64,000 nucleotides of DNA from positions 3,359,445 through 3,423,444 of the forward strand of contig JALMQS010000089.1 of the NCBI GenBank assembly GCA_024734495.1. The letters are read 5' to 3'. The translations under genes were made by a program, and so were the position numbers. Under the pieces are notes generated by a model. It was not told where the DNA came from and did no database searches. It was given only the letters and a program-made list of their open reading frames with translations. The stretch's first letter is position 1. Each line of letters begins with the position of its first letter. This stretch comes from Forficula auricularia (Eukaryota > Arthropoda > Insecta > Dermaptera > Forficulidae). Positions 42,791 through 52,075 of the stretch are shown piece by piece.

Positions 42791-43515
42791 ATGTATGAGC
42801 AAGGGGGTGATAGTTACATTAAATCCGGCAATAGATTTTTTTTCTTTAATCTTGTATATATTGAAGAGAGTATGTAGATAGTTTTCGGCCTCCAAAGCAC
42901 TTGGCACAAAAACCACAAAATTTTGGCACTTTTTTCAGTTTTTGGCCTTTAACTTAAAAACAAAGCATCCAAACGAAAAGTTATCTATTATCAAAATTAA
43001 AGAGCATTAATTTTGCTTTGAATAAGTGCCAAAGTGTCAAAGTTGAAATTTGGTCCAGTAGTTCTATTTTTTATGGGGATCCAAAAACAGCCTCTCTGAT
43101 CACTTTCGAATATCCCAAAAACTCGCACTTTTTTCATTTTTTTATTTTGACCATGAAGGAGCACCGTTTTCGACAAAGCCCACTCATATACATTTTTAAA
43201 CTAAATTAAATTTGCTACAATCGAAATAAAGCTTCATCTTAATTGAATAATGGTAACCCGTGGCGCAATGAAGTTTAAATTTTGAAAAATGCAATTTTTT
43301 GCAAAAAAAAATCTCAGTTTTTCCTTCATAAAATTAAAAACCACTCATCCTAGAAATTTTATTGACTTGAACGTTTACTTGGACCCCTTTTTTGATAAAA
43401 CTCTATATTTATAGATATTCAGTATACTTATTATTGGAAGTAATATTTTTATTTATTCCTGGACTGCCTTCCATTCAGGCTTGATTATTTTAAGAGTTCA
43501 AATAAAATAGTATTT

Positions 43516-43902
43516 TTGATTTTGATTTTTTTTTGCAATGGAAGCCTTCTTTGGTTTAAAGGAAAAATATGCCGGTTAGCTATCAAGTTCTACACAACAT
43601 CCTTGATTTGTATATGTATATACCATGGGAGGAAGAGCGAATGTGATGATGAACATGAAAAAATAATTAAATTGCTAAAACAGCAAGGCGAATGGGCAGA
43701 TCAAAGTCGGTACTTCTGTCAAGGATATTGTTTGCGAATATCGGATGCAGACGAACGAGAGTGCAATGCGGATTACGATGATGTCGTGATTCGTGACGGA
43801 GGCCACTGGGAAGACGTGCCTCGAGGCACGTGCGCTCACAAGCCACTTTCATTGAGAACGATAACCGAAAACAAACAGAGGTCAACCTCGATGACCAATT
43901 AG
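43516..43902 (+). CDS. Possible small Cys-containing protein or exon, unrecognised
   Basis: The frame is open for 128 codons to TAG. The first 38 residues (MILIFFCNGSLLWFKGK...) come from T-rich DNA. From about 43628 the codon use becomes balanced: HGRKSECDDEHEKIIKLL and onward, with the CQGYC word, then RDGGHWEDVPRGTCAH. Five Cys in the C-terminal 90 residues are spaced 24, 3, 10 and 22 apart. The N-terminus could be a poor signal anchor, or the true coding part may begin at an acceptor after 43625. I see no upstream exon or known domain. Opposite-strand frames of 72 and 87 codons overlap and are probably shadows. The composition shift is the main support. Confidence 0.4.
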   Translation: MILIFFCNGSLLWFKGKICRLAIKFYTTSLICICIYHGRKSECDDEHEKIIKLLKQQGEWADQSRYFCQGYCLRISDADERECNADYDDVVIRDGGHWEDVPRGTCAHKPLSLRTITENKQRSTSMTN

Positions 43903-44105
43903 ACAGACAGACACAACGGCCTGGGCATTGACAATGCGAGACAGCGAACTACCGAATGAATGAACACAAATGGATCGGGGAATTCGTGTCAAATGACATG
44001 GCGGATAATTACTTAGAATTATCAATTGATCAATAAAAATATTAAAGAATCTTAGGGGGAAATGAATGAGGCTGTCTTTAACTTGATCCAAAAACATTAT
44101 ACATA

Positions 44106-44300
44106 CAGGGTGTCCCGTATCTAGGGTTGCCACCTTTTTTTGCAATTAGAGTACATTGGTGATTAAAGGTAAGAAAAATAAACTGCAACGGATCGTTGCT
44201 AAACTTTATCCAAAGTCATTTGAAATATCAATATGTTTATTCCTTTATTATTAATCAGATAGAAACGTCAAAAATGGAATTCAATAAGGTTATTTCTCAA
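44106..44300. repeat. ACAGGGTGTCC-ended repeat fragment
   Basis: 'tacagggtgtcccgtatcta' is a typical DNA-transposon end. The following 'aactttatccaaagtcattt' and 'gaaacgtcaaaaatggaatt' recur inverted or tandem at 59385-59790, so both belong to one family. Confidence 0.45.
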
Positions 44301-44814
44301 GTATTAAATGAGAATCGAGAGTATTTTTTTTATTTTAAGTCGATTCCTCTATGTCTTCATCAAAGGTAACGGATAAGAAATCAACGCAGTTGCTATGGTT
44401 ATTTCTAAAATTCCATGACAAATTTTTTATTATTTCACAGAGGGAAACCTGTCTATTCTTATTCAAGCAAAGTTAAATGAGCTATATTAAGCGGATCAAA
44501 TGAATAAATTTTAAAGAATTTTAAAAAAGTCCCTACTATCTTATTCTAGGTTAAAGTACTTTAAAATATAATTTTACTAAAAACTTTATTTGACCTTTTT
44601 AGAGGTCCCCAATGTACTTAATTAGGATATTAAATTTCATCATAATTGGTCAAGTAGTTTTCAAGATATTTAGAAAAAACTAAAAAAGTATTGGAATAAA
44701 GTACTAACGTTTGTTGGCCGATATGTACCAAAAACTAATCAGCGGTTTATTTTGTTAAAGAAATGGTAGGTAAAAAATTTTGATTAGCTAACTTTTGATC
44801 ATCTCTAATGTAAA

Positions 44815-45478
44815 ATAAATTGACACGTTCTGATGTGGCCATCCACTTGACTTTACCATACACTCCTGTGGTTGAGTTTGGTACAAGGGCCTAGATTTTC
44901 ATTTTTTGACCCTTTGCATTTTTAGACTTCTAGGAGCCCTCTGATCATGTGTACAAAATTTCGTCTAGATTTTTTGACCCCCACCCCCTAATTTTGGCCC
45001 CAGAAAAAAAATATTTTCGTTATTATAGGTTTATTTTATAGTATATTTCATTTTTATTGTTTTTTTAGTTTGAAAATATTATAATTTTAATTATAGACCC
45101 CCCTCCCCCTTAATTTTGGGTCGATATGCACCAAAATCTAATCAGCTCTTAATCTCAATGCATCAAAACTATGTGCGAAATTTGGTTTTGATATTCACAC
45201 TAGTTTTTGAGCTAGCTCTTCCACAAAAATTTGGTAACGCACAGACTATCAGAATAGCCGACATTTTGAAAAAATAATTAATATCTCAAAAAATATAAGT
45301 TTTTCGATGTTCACTTATAAGAGCTTTTTTGTAGACCAAAATGCCATGGTTTTGTCTAATTTTTTTAATCAAAATAGTTTCAGCCGTTTTTGAGATGTTG
45401 AAAAAAAGAAGCAAAAAACACTTTTTTCATGCACGATTACAATACTTGACCATACACTGTATGGTAAAGTAAAAAAGT
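44815..45478. mobile_element. Interspersed repeat family A, inverted copy 2
   Basis: Same orientation as 11650-12225: 'gacacgttctgatgtggcca', 'ttttgggtcgatatgcacca', 'ctagtttttgagctagctc', 'actgtatggtaaagt'. It is more complete in the middle, with two C-rich tracts (44985, 45100). Confidence 0.65.
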
Positions 45479-45659
45479 CTAGTAAACTACCATGGCAAGT
45501 TATTTAAAAAATTGGCCCATTTATTCAAGACTTTCTTCTTTAGAAAAAAAATATATTTGTATTTTTTTGTCAAAATTAGCTAATTTAAAAACATATTTTG
45601 ATAGTGTTTTTATATTTAATATATTAATCAATTATGTTGCATCTTAAATGAACTAATCT

Positions 45660-45880
45660 TTAGATATTAATGGAATTATAAATAATATTTGGGGGAAATT
45701 TTTCTCTTTATCAATGGAACTTTAAGAAATTTGAAAAAGTTTCTTTAAAAAATTATTAGCAACTATTGAGTTAGTCGATTTATATTCATTTTTTAAAGCA
45801 AATATTTTTTCAAATTTCTTAAAATTCTATTGAAAAGAGGGGGAATTCTCCCGAAGCGTTTGTATTTTAAATAATAATGT
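45660..45880. repeat. Diverged inverted repeat
   Basis: 'ggggaaatttttctctttat', 'aagaaatttgaaaaag' is mirrored by 'aaatttcttaaaattctatt', 'gagggggaattctccc'. Non-coding. Confidence 0.4.
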
Positions 45881-45934
45881 TTTAAGATTGTTTTTTATAA
45901 TAGATTTGTATTTATATATAGGTACTATATTTAT

Positions 45935-46022
45935 GTATGTTTATTTATTTGCACCAAGCAGAAAGCACTCTCATGATTTACCTACTCTTGAAAATCAACA
46001 ACTCTGCTACTTTCTGCAAGAA
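45935..46022 (-). repeat. Hairpin repeat family C, copy
   Basis: The minus strand reads 'agtagcagagttgttgattt' to 'ctttctgcttggtgcaaata'. The stem is reduced to AGCAGA/TCTGCT. Confidence 0.5.
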
Positions 46023-48000
46023 AATACTTTCAAATTTAAACCAAATATACATCAAAAATGGAATTTTCGAAATCCAAAGCAATAAGGAATCATTGGCTCG
46101 CACGAAAACGTAATTTGCATCCTAATTGCTTTCTAAACGGTACAACGGTGCATTGAATGAATTATTGAAAGTTTCAAGGGGTAAATTTTTAATAAACGAA
46201 GCCTAAATTTAAGATTTTGAATAATTTTTCATCCCCTTAGAAATAAATAATATTTGCTTTGACCAGGGGGAAAATTTCTTCACGTAGGTGGGAGTTTTTT
46301 AATGTCCATAAGGCAATAAGTATACACACAAAGTAATATTAAATTTGAAAAGATTTTTTTTTAAGGAACTTTAATTAGAATAATTTCTTCATTTTTATGG
46401 AAATAAAAACTTTGCTTTTTCAATTTAATTTTGATTTATTCATTTTTTTTTTTCTAATTCAGATATTAATTGGGTAAATTACTTGTTGTTTGACTACTAC
46501 TAATAAATATGGTGAGATTTTTTTAATAAAATAATTTGTTAATATTTATAAAATATTTTGTTTTTTGTCTTTTTTGGATTTATTTTTATTTATTTATTAA
46601 TTATGTAGATATTTATTTATTTTTCAAATAAAACATTAATTGGATAAATTACCTGTTGCCTGATTTAAAATGCAAATAAATAATGATTAATTTTTTCAAG
46701 TTTATGGTTGTTTATTTGATTGGTTGAAAGTAAATAAGTAATAAATCAGACAAGTATATTAAAATTATATTTTATATTTATCAGATTCGAGAGTTTAATC
46801 ATCCCATCTTGAACAGGTAAAAAATGTTATAACAAACAAGTACATACAATATACCAATTCGTTTTAATGAAGATGAGAGTAATAATCATTTAAACGTCAA
46901 AATATATAGAAATAATTTTATACATAAATAATTTAAATACTTAAATGTATGGTCAAATATTATAATCGAGCATGAAAAAGGTGTTTTTGCTTTTTTTGAA
47001 AATATCTCAAAAACGACTAAAATTATTTTGATAAAAAAATTTGGGGGAAACCATGGCGTTTCGGTCTACAAAAAACCTTGAAAAGTGAAGATCGAAAAAA
47101 TTTACGAGATTATAATTATTTTTCAAAATGTCAGTTAGTTAATACGTTATTTAGTACTTAGGTTACCATTTATTTTTCTTCTGAAAAACAAATTGGCGAG
47201 GCTAAATTACCACCTTTTCTCTAATAATATATCATAATATTTCTATCAATTAATTTGGTTATGAAAATTATGAAAGGAATTGAATGATTGTATGAGAAAT
47301 GATTCATTTAAATCCACTACAAACCGGAATTAGATAAATTGCTGACCTTTGATAGAAATTGAAATAATTATCTAAGTATAAGTACATTTTTTTAAGTCGG
47401 CATAAAACATAAAATATTATTAGATAAATTAAAACATTCTTAGAGATAATAAATATCAATTGTAATAAATTATATAAAATGAAATAAAATAAATCATTTC
47501 ATATAAAAACTATTTTCTATTTCAGTTTTAATAGGTATTTTATATTTCCTCTAGTTTACTCACAATCAAATTTCGTTTAACTTTTTTTATTATTCTATTA
47601 AATCACAATTTAAAAAGAATTTTTCGAAAAAGATGTCAGAGAATTCGAGTAAAAAGAATATTCAACTTAATTAGGAAATCCGTTTCAATTTATTCTTTCA
47701 GTCTTAATTTTTCTGATTGAGATTAATGAGAGATTTCCACCCCCAATCAGAAGGGTTGGTAAATGAAAACTTCCTCCTTGAAAAGATTTTTTTGAATATT
47801 CAAACATTTAGAGAACAAGCTTAGCGAGAGCAGAACACCTACCATGGGCGCAAATCCAAAGGGGCGTAAAATGAGAAATTTGATTTTTTTTACCAAAAAT
47901 CATGCAGTTCTTCGTAAATAAAATGTGTCTTCTGATGAATCACAATTAACTAATAAGTAAGAAGAAAAGAGTTTCGATTGTAATGTGGTTTGGGTAAGAG
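46023..48000. other. AT-rich DNA with family A fragment
   Basis: 46947-47160 is a family A piece ('tatggtcaaatattataatc', 'ccatggcgtttcggtctac'). Two diverged 'attaattgg(g/a)taaattac(t/c)tgttg' blocks lie at 46463 and 46635. No exon is supported. Confidence 0.35.
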
Positions 48001-48004
48001 AGTT

Positions 48005-48182
48005 TTAAAGAAAAGTAAAAATATATATTTTTGGAAAATTATTATTTACTATGAGTTATTCACTATGTCACTTGCTTCACGTGTAACTGGTCTAGTGAAT
48101 AACTTATAGTAAATAATAATTATCCAAAAATATATATTTTACTTTTCTTTATTAAAATATGTTTCACCTCGCACCAACACCA
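48005..48182. repeat. Inverted repeat with GGTGAAACAT-type end
   Basis: 'aaaagtaaaaatatatattt' with 'aaaatatatattttactttt', inner 'tatttactatgagttattca' with 'tgaataacttatagtaaata'. The right flank 'atatgtttcacctcgcacca' ties it to the Penelope-like terminal block. No hammerhead core in this copy. Confidence 0.6.
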
Positions 48183-48264
48183 GACTCTGTAAAAATTATT
48201 AAGAGAGTTATCTCAAATTTTTGTGCTCCCGAAACAAATTACATTTTTAGGTTTTGTATCTTAA

Positions 48265-49362
48265 CCCTTAACTGGTCTGGTGAAATAAAATTGCACTAAA
48301 GCTCTAGTGGGATCTGAGAAACCCCAATGCAAAAAATCAGATATTAGTACAAATTTTTACATTCAATTGCCATAAATGGTAAGTTAATTACATATGCATT
48401 CATAAGGTAGATAGTACATATGGTACATACGTTATTTTGTTATTTATATTTATTATAATGTTATTTTTCACAGTCTGGGCATATGGTATACATAAGCCGA
48501 TCACAAACGATGGCAGAGATTCCTTATACTTGTTTCTCATTTGTCGGATTTTATGGTATACAGCTCTGGGGCTGTAACAAAGAATCAAATATCAGGATGA
48601 TTCAAACTTTTCAAAACAATACTCTGCGAGATATCGTCGATGCCCGCTGGTACATCAGGAACGAAGACATCAGAAAGGATCTCCACATTACTACTGTACA
48701 AGAGGAAATAACTAAATCAGCCAGGAATCATAAATTACGACTGGCAAATCACTATAATCCCGAAGCTGTTCGACTACTCAGCACCGTCGGACAGCTGAGA
48801 AGATTGAAAAGGACCAAGCCAACTGACTTGTCTCATTGAGAAACTTTAAAATGACCCCAGTGAATTGCGGATAGTGTTAGACATTTGCAATGTCATCAAT
48901 GAGATGACAAAGCTTCCTGAATGCTATATACTTTATTATTATTTTGTAAAATCATAAAACGGTCATCTGACTGGATTGATAATGTATAATTTAAATAATA
49001 AAAAAAAAATTGTCGGATTTTAGTATTGGTGTTGTCTAATATAATTTTTAGCATGCCATCAGTGACATATAATTGCCACGCACCTAATAAGTCACCATCA
49101 TGGATATTCTTTGCAGAAATTGTTCACTTCAATAAAAAAAAAAAAAAAAATACTAACGTAAACGCTCTGGTGGGGTCTCTCACAAACAGACTGCTCTCAA
49201 TTGTCAGGCAGCACGGAATAAATTCAAAGTAATGCCATACGCATAGTCATCTGTAGGCTAAAAGAGAATATTAAAACCGACAAAGCCATCGGTTGTTCAT
49301 TTTGGAAGAATGCAGAAAAAGATGGCATGGGATCTGTCAGTCCCCACGAGACCAGTTAAGAG
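48265..49362. mobile_element. piggyBac-like non-autonomous element, TTAA-flanked
   Basis: Starts CCCTTAACTGGTCTGG and ends 'gagaccagttaagag', with TTAA at 48261-48264 and 49363-49366. Subterminal 'gctctagtgggatctgagaa' and 'gctctggtggggtctctcac' are similar words near the two ends. A LINE fragment with its own target duplication is inserted inside (48554-49009). No transposase domain is recognisable. Confidence 0.7.
48554..49009 (+). mobile_element. Short Jockey-like LINE 3' end with 13-bp target duplication
   Basis: 'ttgtcggatttta' is duplicated exactly at 48541-48553 and 49010-49022. The insert reads YGIQLWGCNKESN, then the IVDARWYIRN and RLKRTKPTDLSH segments to a TGA (48837-48839), followed by a 3' UTR and A9. 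This is the C-terminal end of a Jockey-group reverse transcriptase ORF, severely 5'-truncated but with an uninterrupted frame, so fairly young. Codons upstream of 48554 in the same frame belong to the host element. Confidence 0.85.
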
Positions 49363-49366
49363 TTAA

Positions 49367-49837
49367 AATCTTTTCTGTTCAAAAATAGAGAAAATTAGGA
49401 AAAAATCGAATTATCATAGGGGGAGGAATGGCTCTGATTAGGAGATCTTAACTCGAACGACAATTTGCTTTTTTTTTTATTTTGAAATTTTTGATTGTTT
49501 TGTATATAAATGAAAACAATTCTTTAAGAACAATCACAAAGATTTATTTTAATAAAAAGTAAATCTTTTAGGTCCAGTAGCATATGATCACCAAAGACTA
49601 TGGTTCTACTGGTCAGCCCTCTATTTGGTTTATTGCAACTCATAAGATGCTGTGACAATCGTTAACTAACAATCATTAGTCAAACGAACCTTGGATCAGT
49701 TTGTTTATATGCTACTGGACCTTATTGGGAATCATATTTTATTTATCCTTAGACTATGGTACCTTCCATTCAATCTTGAGATCAATAATTTATTTTAAAA
49801 GCATGTATGTGAAATGCATGTGGAACACACCCCAGTT
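49367..49837. other. AT-rich DNA, no gene seen
   Basis: 'ggtccagtagcatatgatca' (49572) and 'tatgctactggacc' (49710) form an imperfect inverted pair about 150 bp apart, possibly a small MITE. Otherwise nothing. Confidence 0.35.
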
Positions 49838-50319
49838 TATTTGAGATTTAGGGATCGCAATCCGGCACCAATTTCAATCCGGTCCAATCCGGCTTGATCG
49901 ATCCGACCGGGTCCGTTCGGATCCGGCCGGATTAACCACATCAAACATATTTTGCCTTCTCATTCTGAAATTATCTATATAAAAAGATATTTAATTGAGT
50001 GTATATTACAAAGTTTATTTCTTATGAAATCAAAGTAAAATAGTCAACAAATAATCACGAATTAACTAATAAAAATCTAGTATAGTTTTGTTACTAGTTA
50101 AATTGTAATTTTTATATTAGTAATAATAAGATAATGCCAGGCAGTTAAATTCAGTCTTACTAGATTTCAGAGCAAATGTCATTAATGATATCTTGTAATG
50201 TTAGTGACTTATATTAAATCTAACTAAATCAATCTTAATCAAATGAGATCACAAGAATTAGGTAATTTAGGCATACCAGCAGTCTTATTCTTGAAGTTAT
50301 TACAATAATTATAAATATA

Positions 50320-50600
50320 TAATAAGTAAAAATATATTTTTCTAGGTGGGTTTCACAAATAAAACAAATATATGTTTTGAGTTTTCTATCTCGATATATA
50401 TTTCGGGTTATGAGCCCATCATCAGGAGTTACAAAAGAAAACAGTTTTTCTTTTCTAATAACCCGAAAACCCATAACCCGAAATATATATCGATATAAAA
50501 CTCAAAACATATATTTGTTTTATTTGTGAAACCCACCTAGAAAAATATATTTTTACTTATTATCTATTAAAATGTTTCACCTAGAACCGACATCCAAATT
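50320..50600. mobile_element. Penelope-like foldback element
   Basis: 'ttttctaggtgggtttcaca' is mirrored by 'tgtgaaacccacctagaaaa', and 'acaaatatatgttttgag' by 'ctcaaaacatatatttgt'. The left arm carries complete motif 7 on the minus strand. The right arm keeps only 'aacccgaaatatatatcg', having lost the CUGAUGA half. The right flank ends 'aaaatgtttcacctagaacc'. Confidence 0.7.
50390..50428 (-). ncRNA. Hammerhead-like ribozyme motif 7
   Basis: Minus strand: stem I CUC/GAG (50426-50428, 50390-50392), core CUGAUGA (50419-50425), extra U 50418, stem II GGG/CCC (50415-50417, 50405-50407), GAA (50402-50404), AUAUAUAU (50394-50401), C at 50393. The helix III palindrome is eight bases, longer than in the other copies. 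Confidence 0.5.
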
Positions 50601-50656
50601 CTTTAAAGATTATAATGTATAAATATGTTTAATCAATGGCACTATAATCACACTAG

Positions 50657-50849
50657 GATCAGTTGTAGTCACAAAGTAAATGCTTTTTACAAGTGACAAA
50701 GATGGTAAATGGAGGGACTGGAATGGCCAATCAGATGTACATGCATCTGATAAAGAGACTGACATCTGATTGGCCATCCCAGTCCCTCCATTTACCATCT
50801 ACCCTTTGTCACTTGTAAAAAGCATTTACTTGCGACATACAACCGGCCC
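50657..50849. mobile_element. PIF/Harbinger-like MITE, foldback, copy 2
   Basis: Right end 'tgcgacatacaaccggccc' followed by TAA, left end decayed ('ggatcagttgtagtc'). The arms 'aaagtaaatgctttttaca' and 'gggactggaatggccaatca' mirror inward. Same family as 22406-22602. Confidence 0.65.
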
Positions 50850-50884
50850 TAAGGCAGTTTAAAACCTCTTCTTTATTTTTAATA

Positions 50885-51400
50885 TACTTATTTTAAAGTA
50901 AAGAAAATGTTTTAAAATTATAGAAACTTTTTAAAATTTGATATAAAAATACTAGGTAGGTTTCACAAAAATAAAAGATAGGATGGTTCTGTTTGTGTAC
51001 TGAATCTAGGTATATATATTTAGGGGTATAAGCCCATTCCTGGAAGTTCCAGAGGAAACATATACTACACACTTCAATACATAAAACAAATTAAATACAC
51101 ATAAAAACTCATTTTACATACCAAATAGTTTTATGTATTAATTCGTTTTATGTATGCATTGATGGTTTTTGAATCAATTTTGATTTTAGGTTTGAAAATG
51201 TTATAATCTGTGAGGCACTTACCTTTTAGAGCCCTGAAGAAGTCAATGGAAGTTGACGAAACGTTGGCCAATAGATATAAATTCATCTGTTTAAAAATAT
51301 AGTCCTTGTTCTCCTATAACAACTTTAATAAGATTTAATCGATGGACATAACTAATCAAAATTTTTTTTTTTAATCTTTCACCAAGAACCCAACCATTCT
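50885..51400. mobile_element. Penelope-like fragment(s)
   Basis: The left part has 'taaagtaaagaaaatgtttt', 'actaggtaggtttcaca' and a decayed minus-strand motif near 51013-51058. The right part carries motif 8 and ends 'tctttcaccaagaaccc', 'ttctcccttaac'. The two halves differ in sequence class, so they may be separate insertions or a chimera. Confidence 0.5.
51231..51268 (+). ncRNA. Hammerhead-like ribozyme motif 8
   Basis: Stem I GCC/GGC (51231-51233, 51266-51268), core CUGAAGA (51234-51240), extra A 51241, stem II GUCAA/UUGAC (51242-51246, 51253-51257), GAA (51258-51260), ACGU (51261-51264), U51265 at the cleavage position. Stem II is five perfect pairs. Confidence 0.55.
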
Positions 51401-51699
51401 CCCTTAACTAAAAATACTTATTTTAAAATTGTTGCTATTTCAAGTAAAAATGATAGCACACTCCACGGAGTTAAATGCCTGCCTACACTTATGGAACAAC
51501 GCGAGAATTTTTCCAAGGGGGAAAATCGGTCCTGTGTGTATTTTTTTTATGTTGACTGAACCGGTGATAGATCCGGCAAACTCATGCCGGATCCGGTAGA
51601 CATTCCTTGTGATGCCGGATCCGGTTTTCGGATTGCAATCCCTATTTGAGATCGTAAGAATAGGGCAACTTGAGTGCAAATAGTTGATTATTTATTTCT

Positions 51700-52075
51700 C
51701 CGCCTTCAATGCTCAAGTTTTACCGGCCCGTAAAAGTATTATTTCTTCCTTGTATAACCTTTGTTCTTGAGCATCCTTTATTCTACAGTTTTCGCCGGGA
51801 GTAGTTCTATATCGTTCGCGTTCTATTAGTGGGCGGGGTCCTCGCCAGAATCCGGAAACCATTAATCACCGGGTTCTTTCACTTCCACCTCCCGGACCTT
51901 TCTCGGCCCCTGGGCGCCGATGTCCCATGGGAGGTCCCCTGAGATATCTGCAAATGGCGGCCGCTCGCATATATTGGTCCTTTTGGACAATAGTGGTGGT
52001 GAAATACGGAGACAAAGTCGCACACTCTCTCGGCTCCTGTTTTCACCCCACTTTCTGACATACTAATTGGAAATT
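51700..52075. other. CpG-rich unique block
   Basis: About 370 bp with many CG and GGCC words ('ctcgccagaatccggaaacc', 'gatgtcccatgggaggtccc', 'atggcggccgctcgcatata'), in sharp contrast with its surroundings. A 60-codon minus frame matches no known family. A promoter or untranslated first exon is the simplest reading. Confidence 0.4.

Larger units (their letters stand above)
49848..51642. mobile_element. hAT-like 1.8 kb element hosting three other insertions
   Basis: The ends 'gggatcgcaatccggcacc' and 'ggttttcggattgcaatccc' are inverted repeats and continue inward as 'ccggatcc' words. 'tatttgagat' is duplicated at 49838-49847 and 51643-51652 (8 bp core plus 2). The interior contains a Penelope-like foldback (50320-50600), a Harbinger MITE (50657-50849) and another Penelope-like piece (50885-51400). 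No transposase frame remains. Confidence 0.7.
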
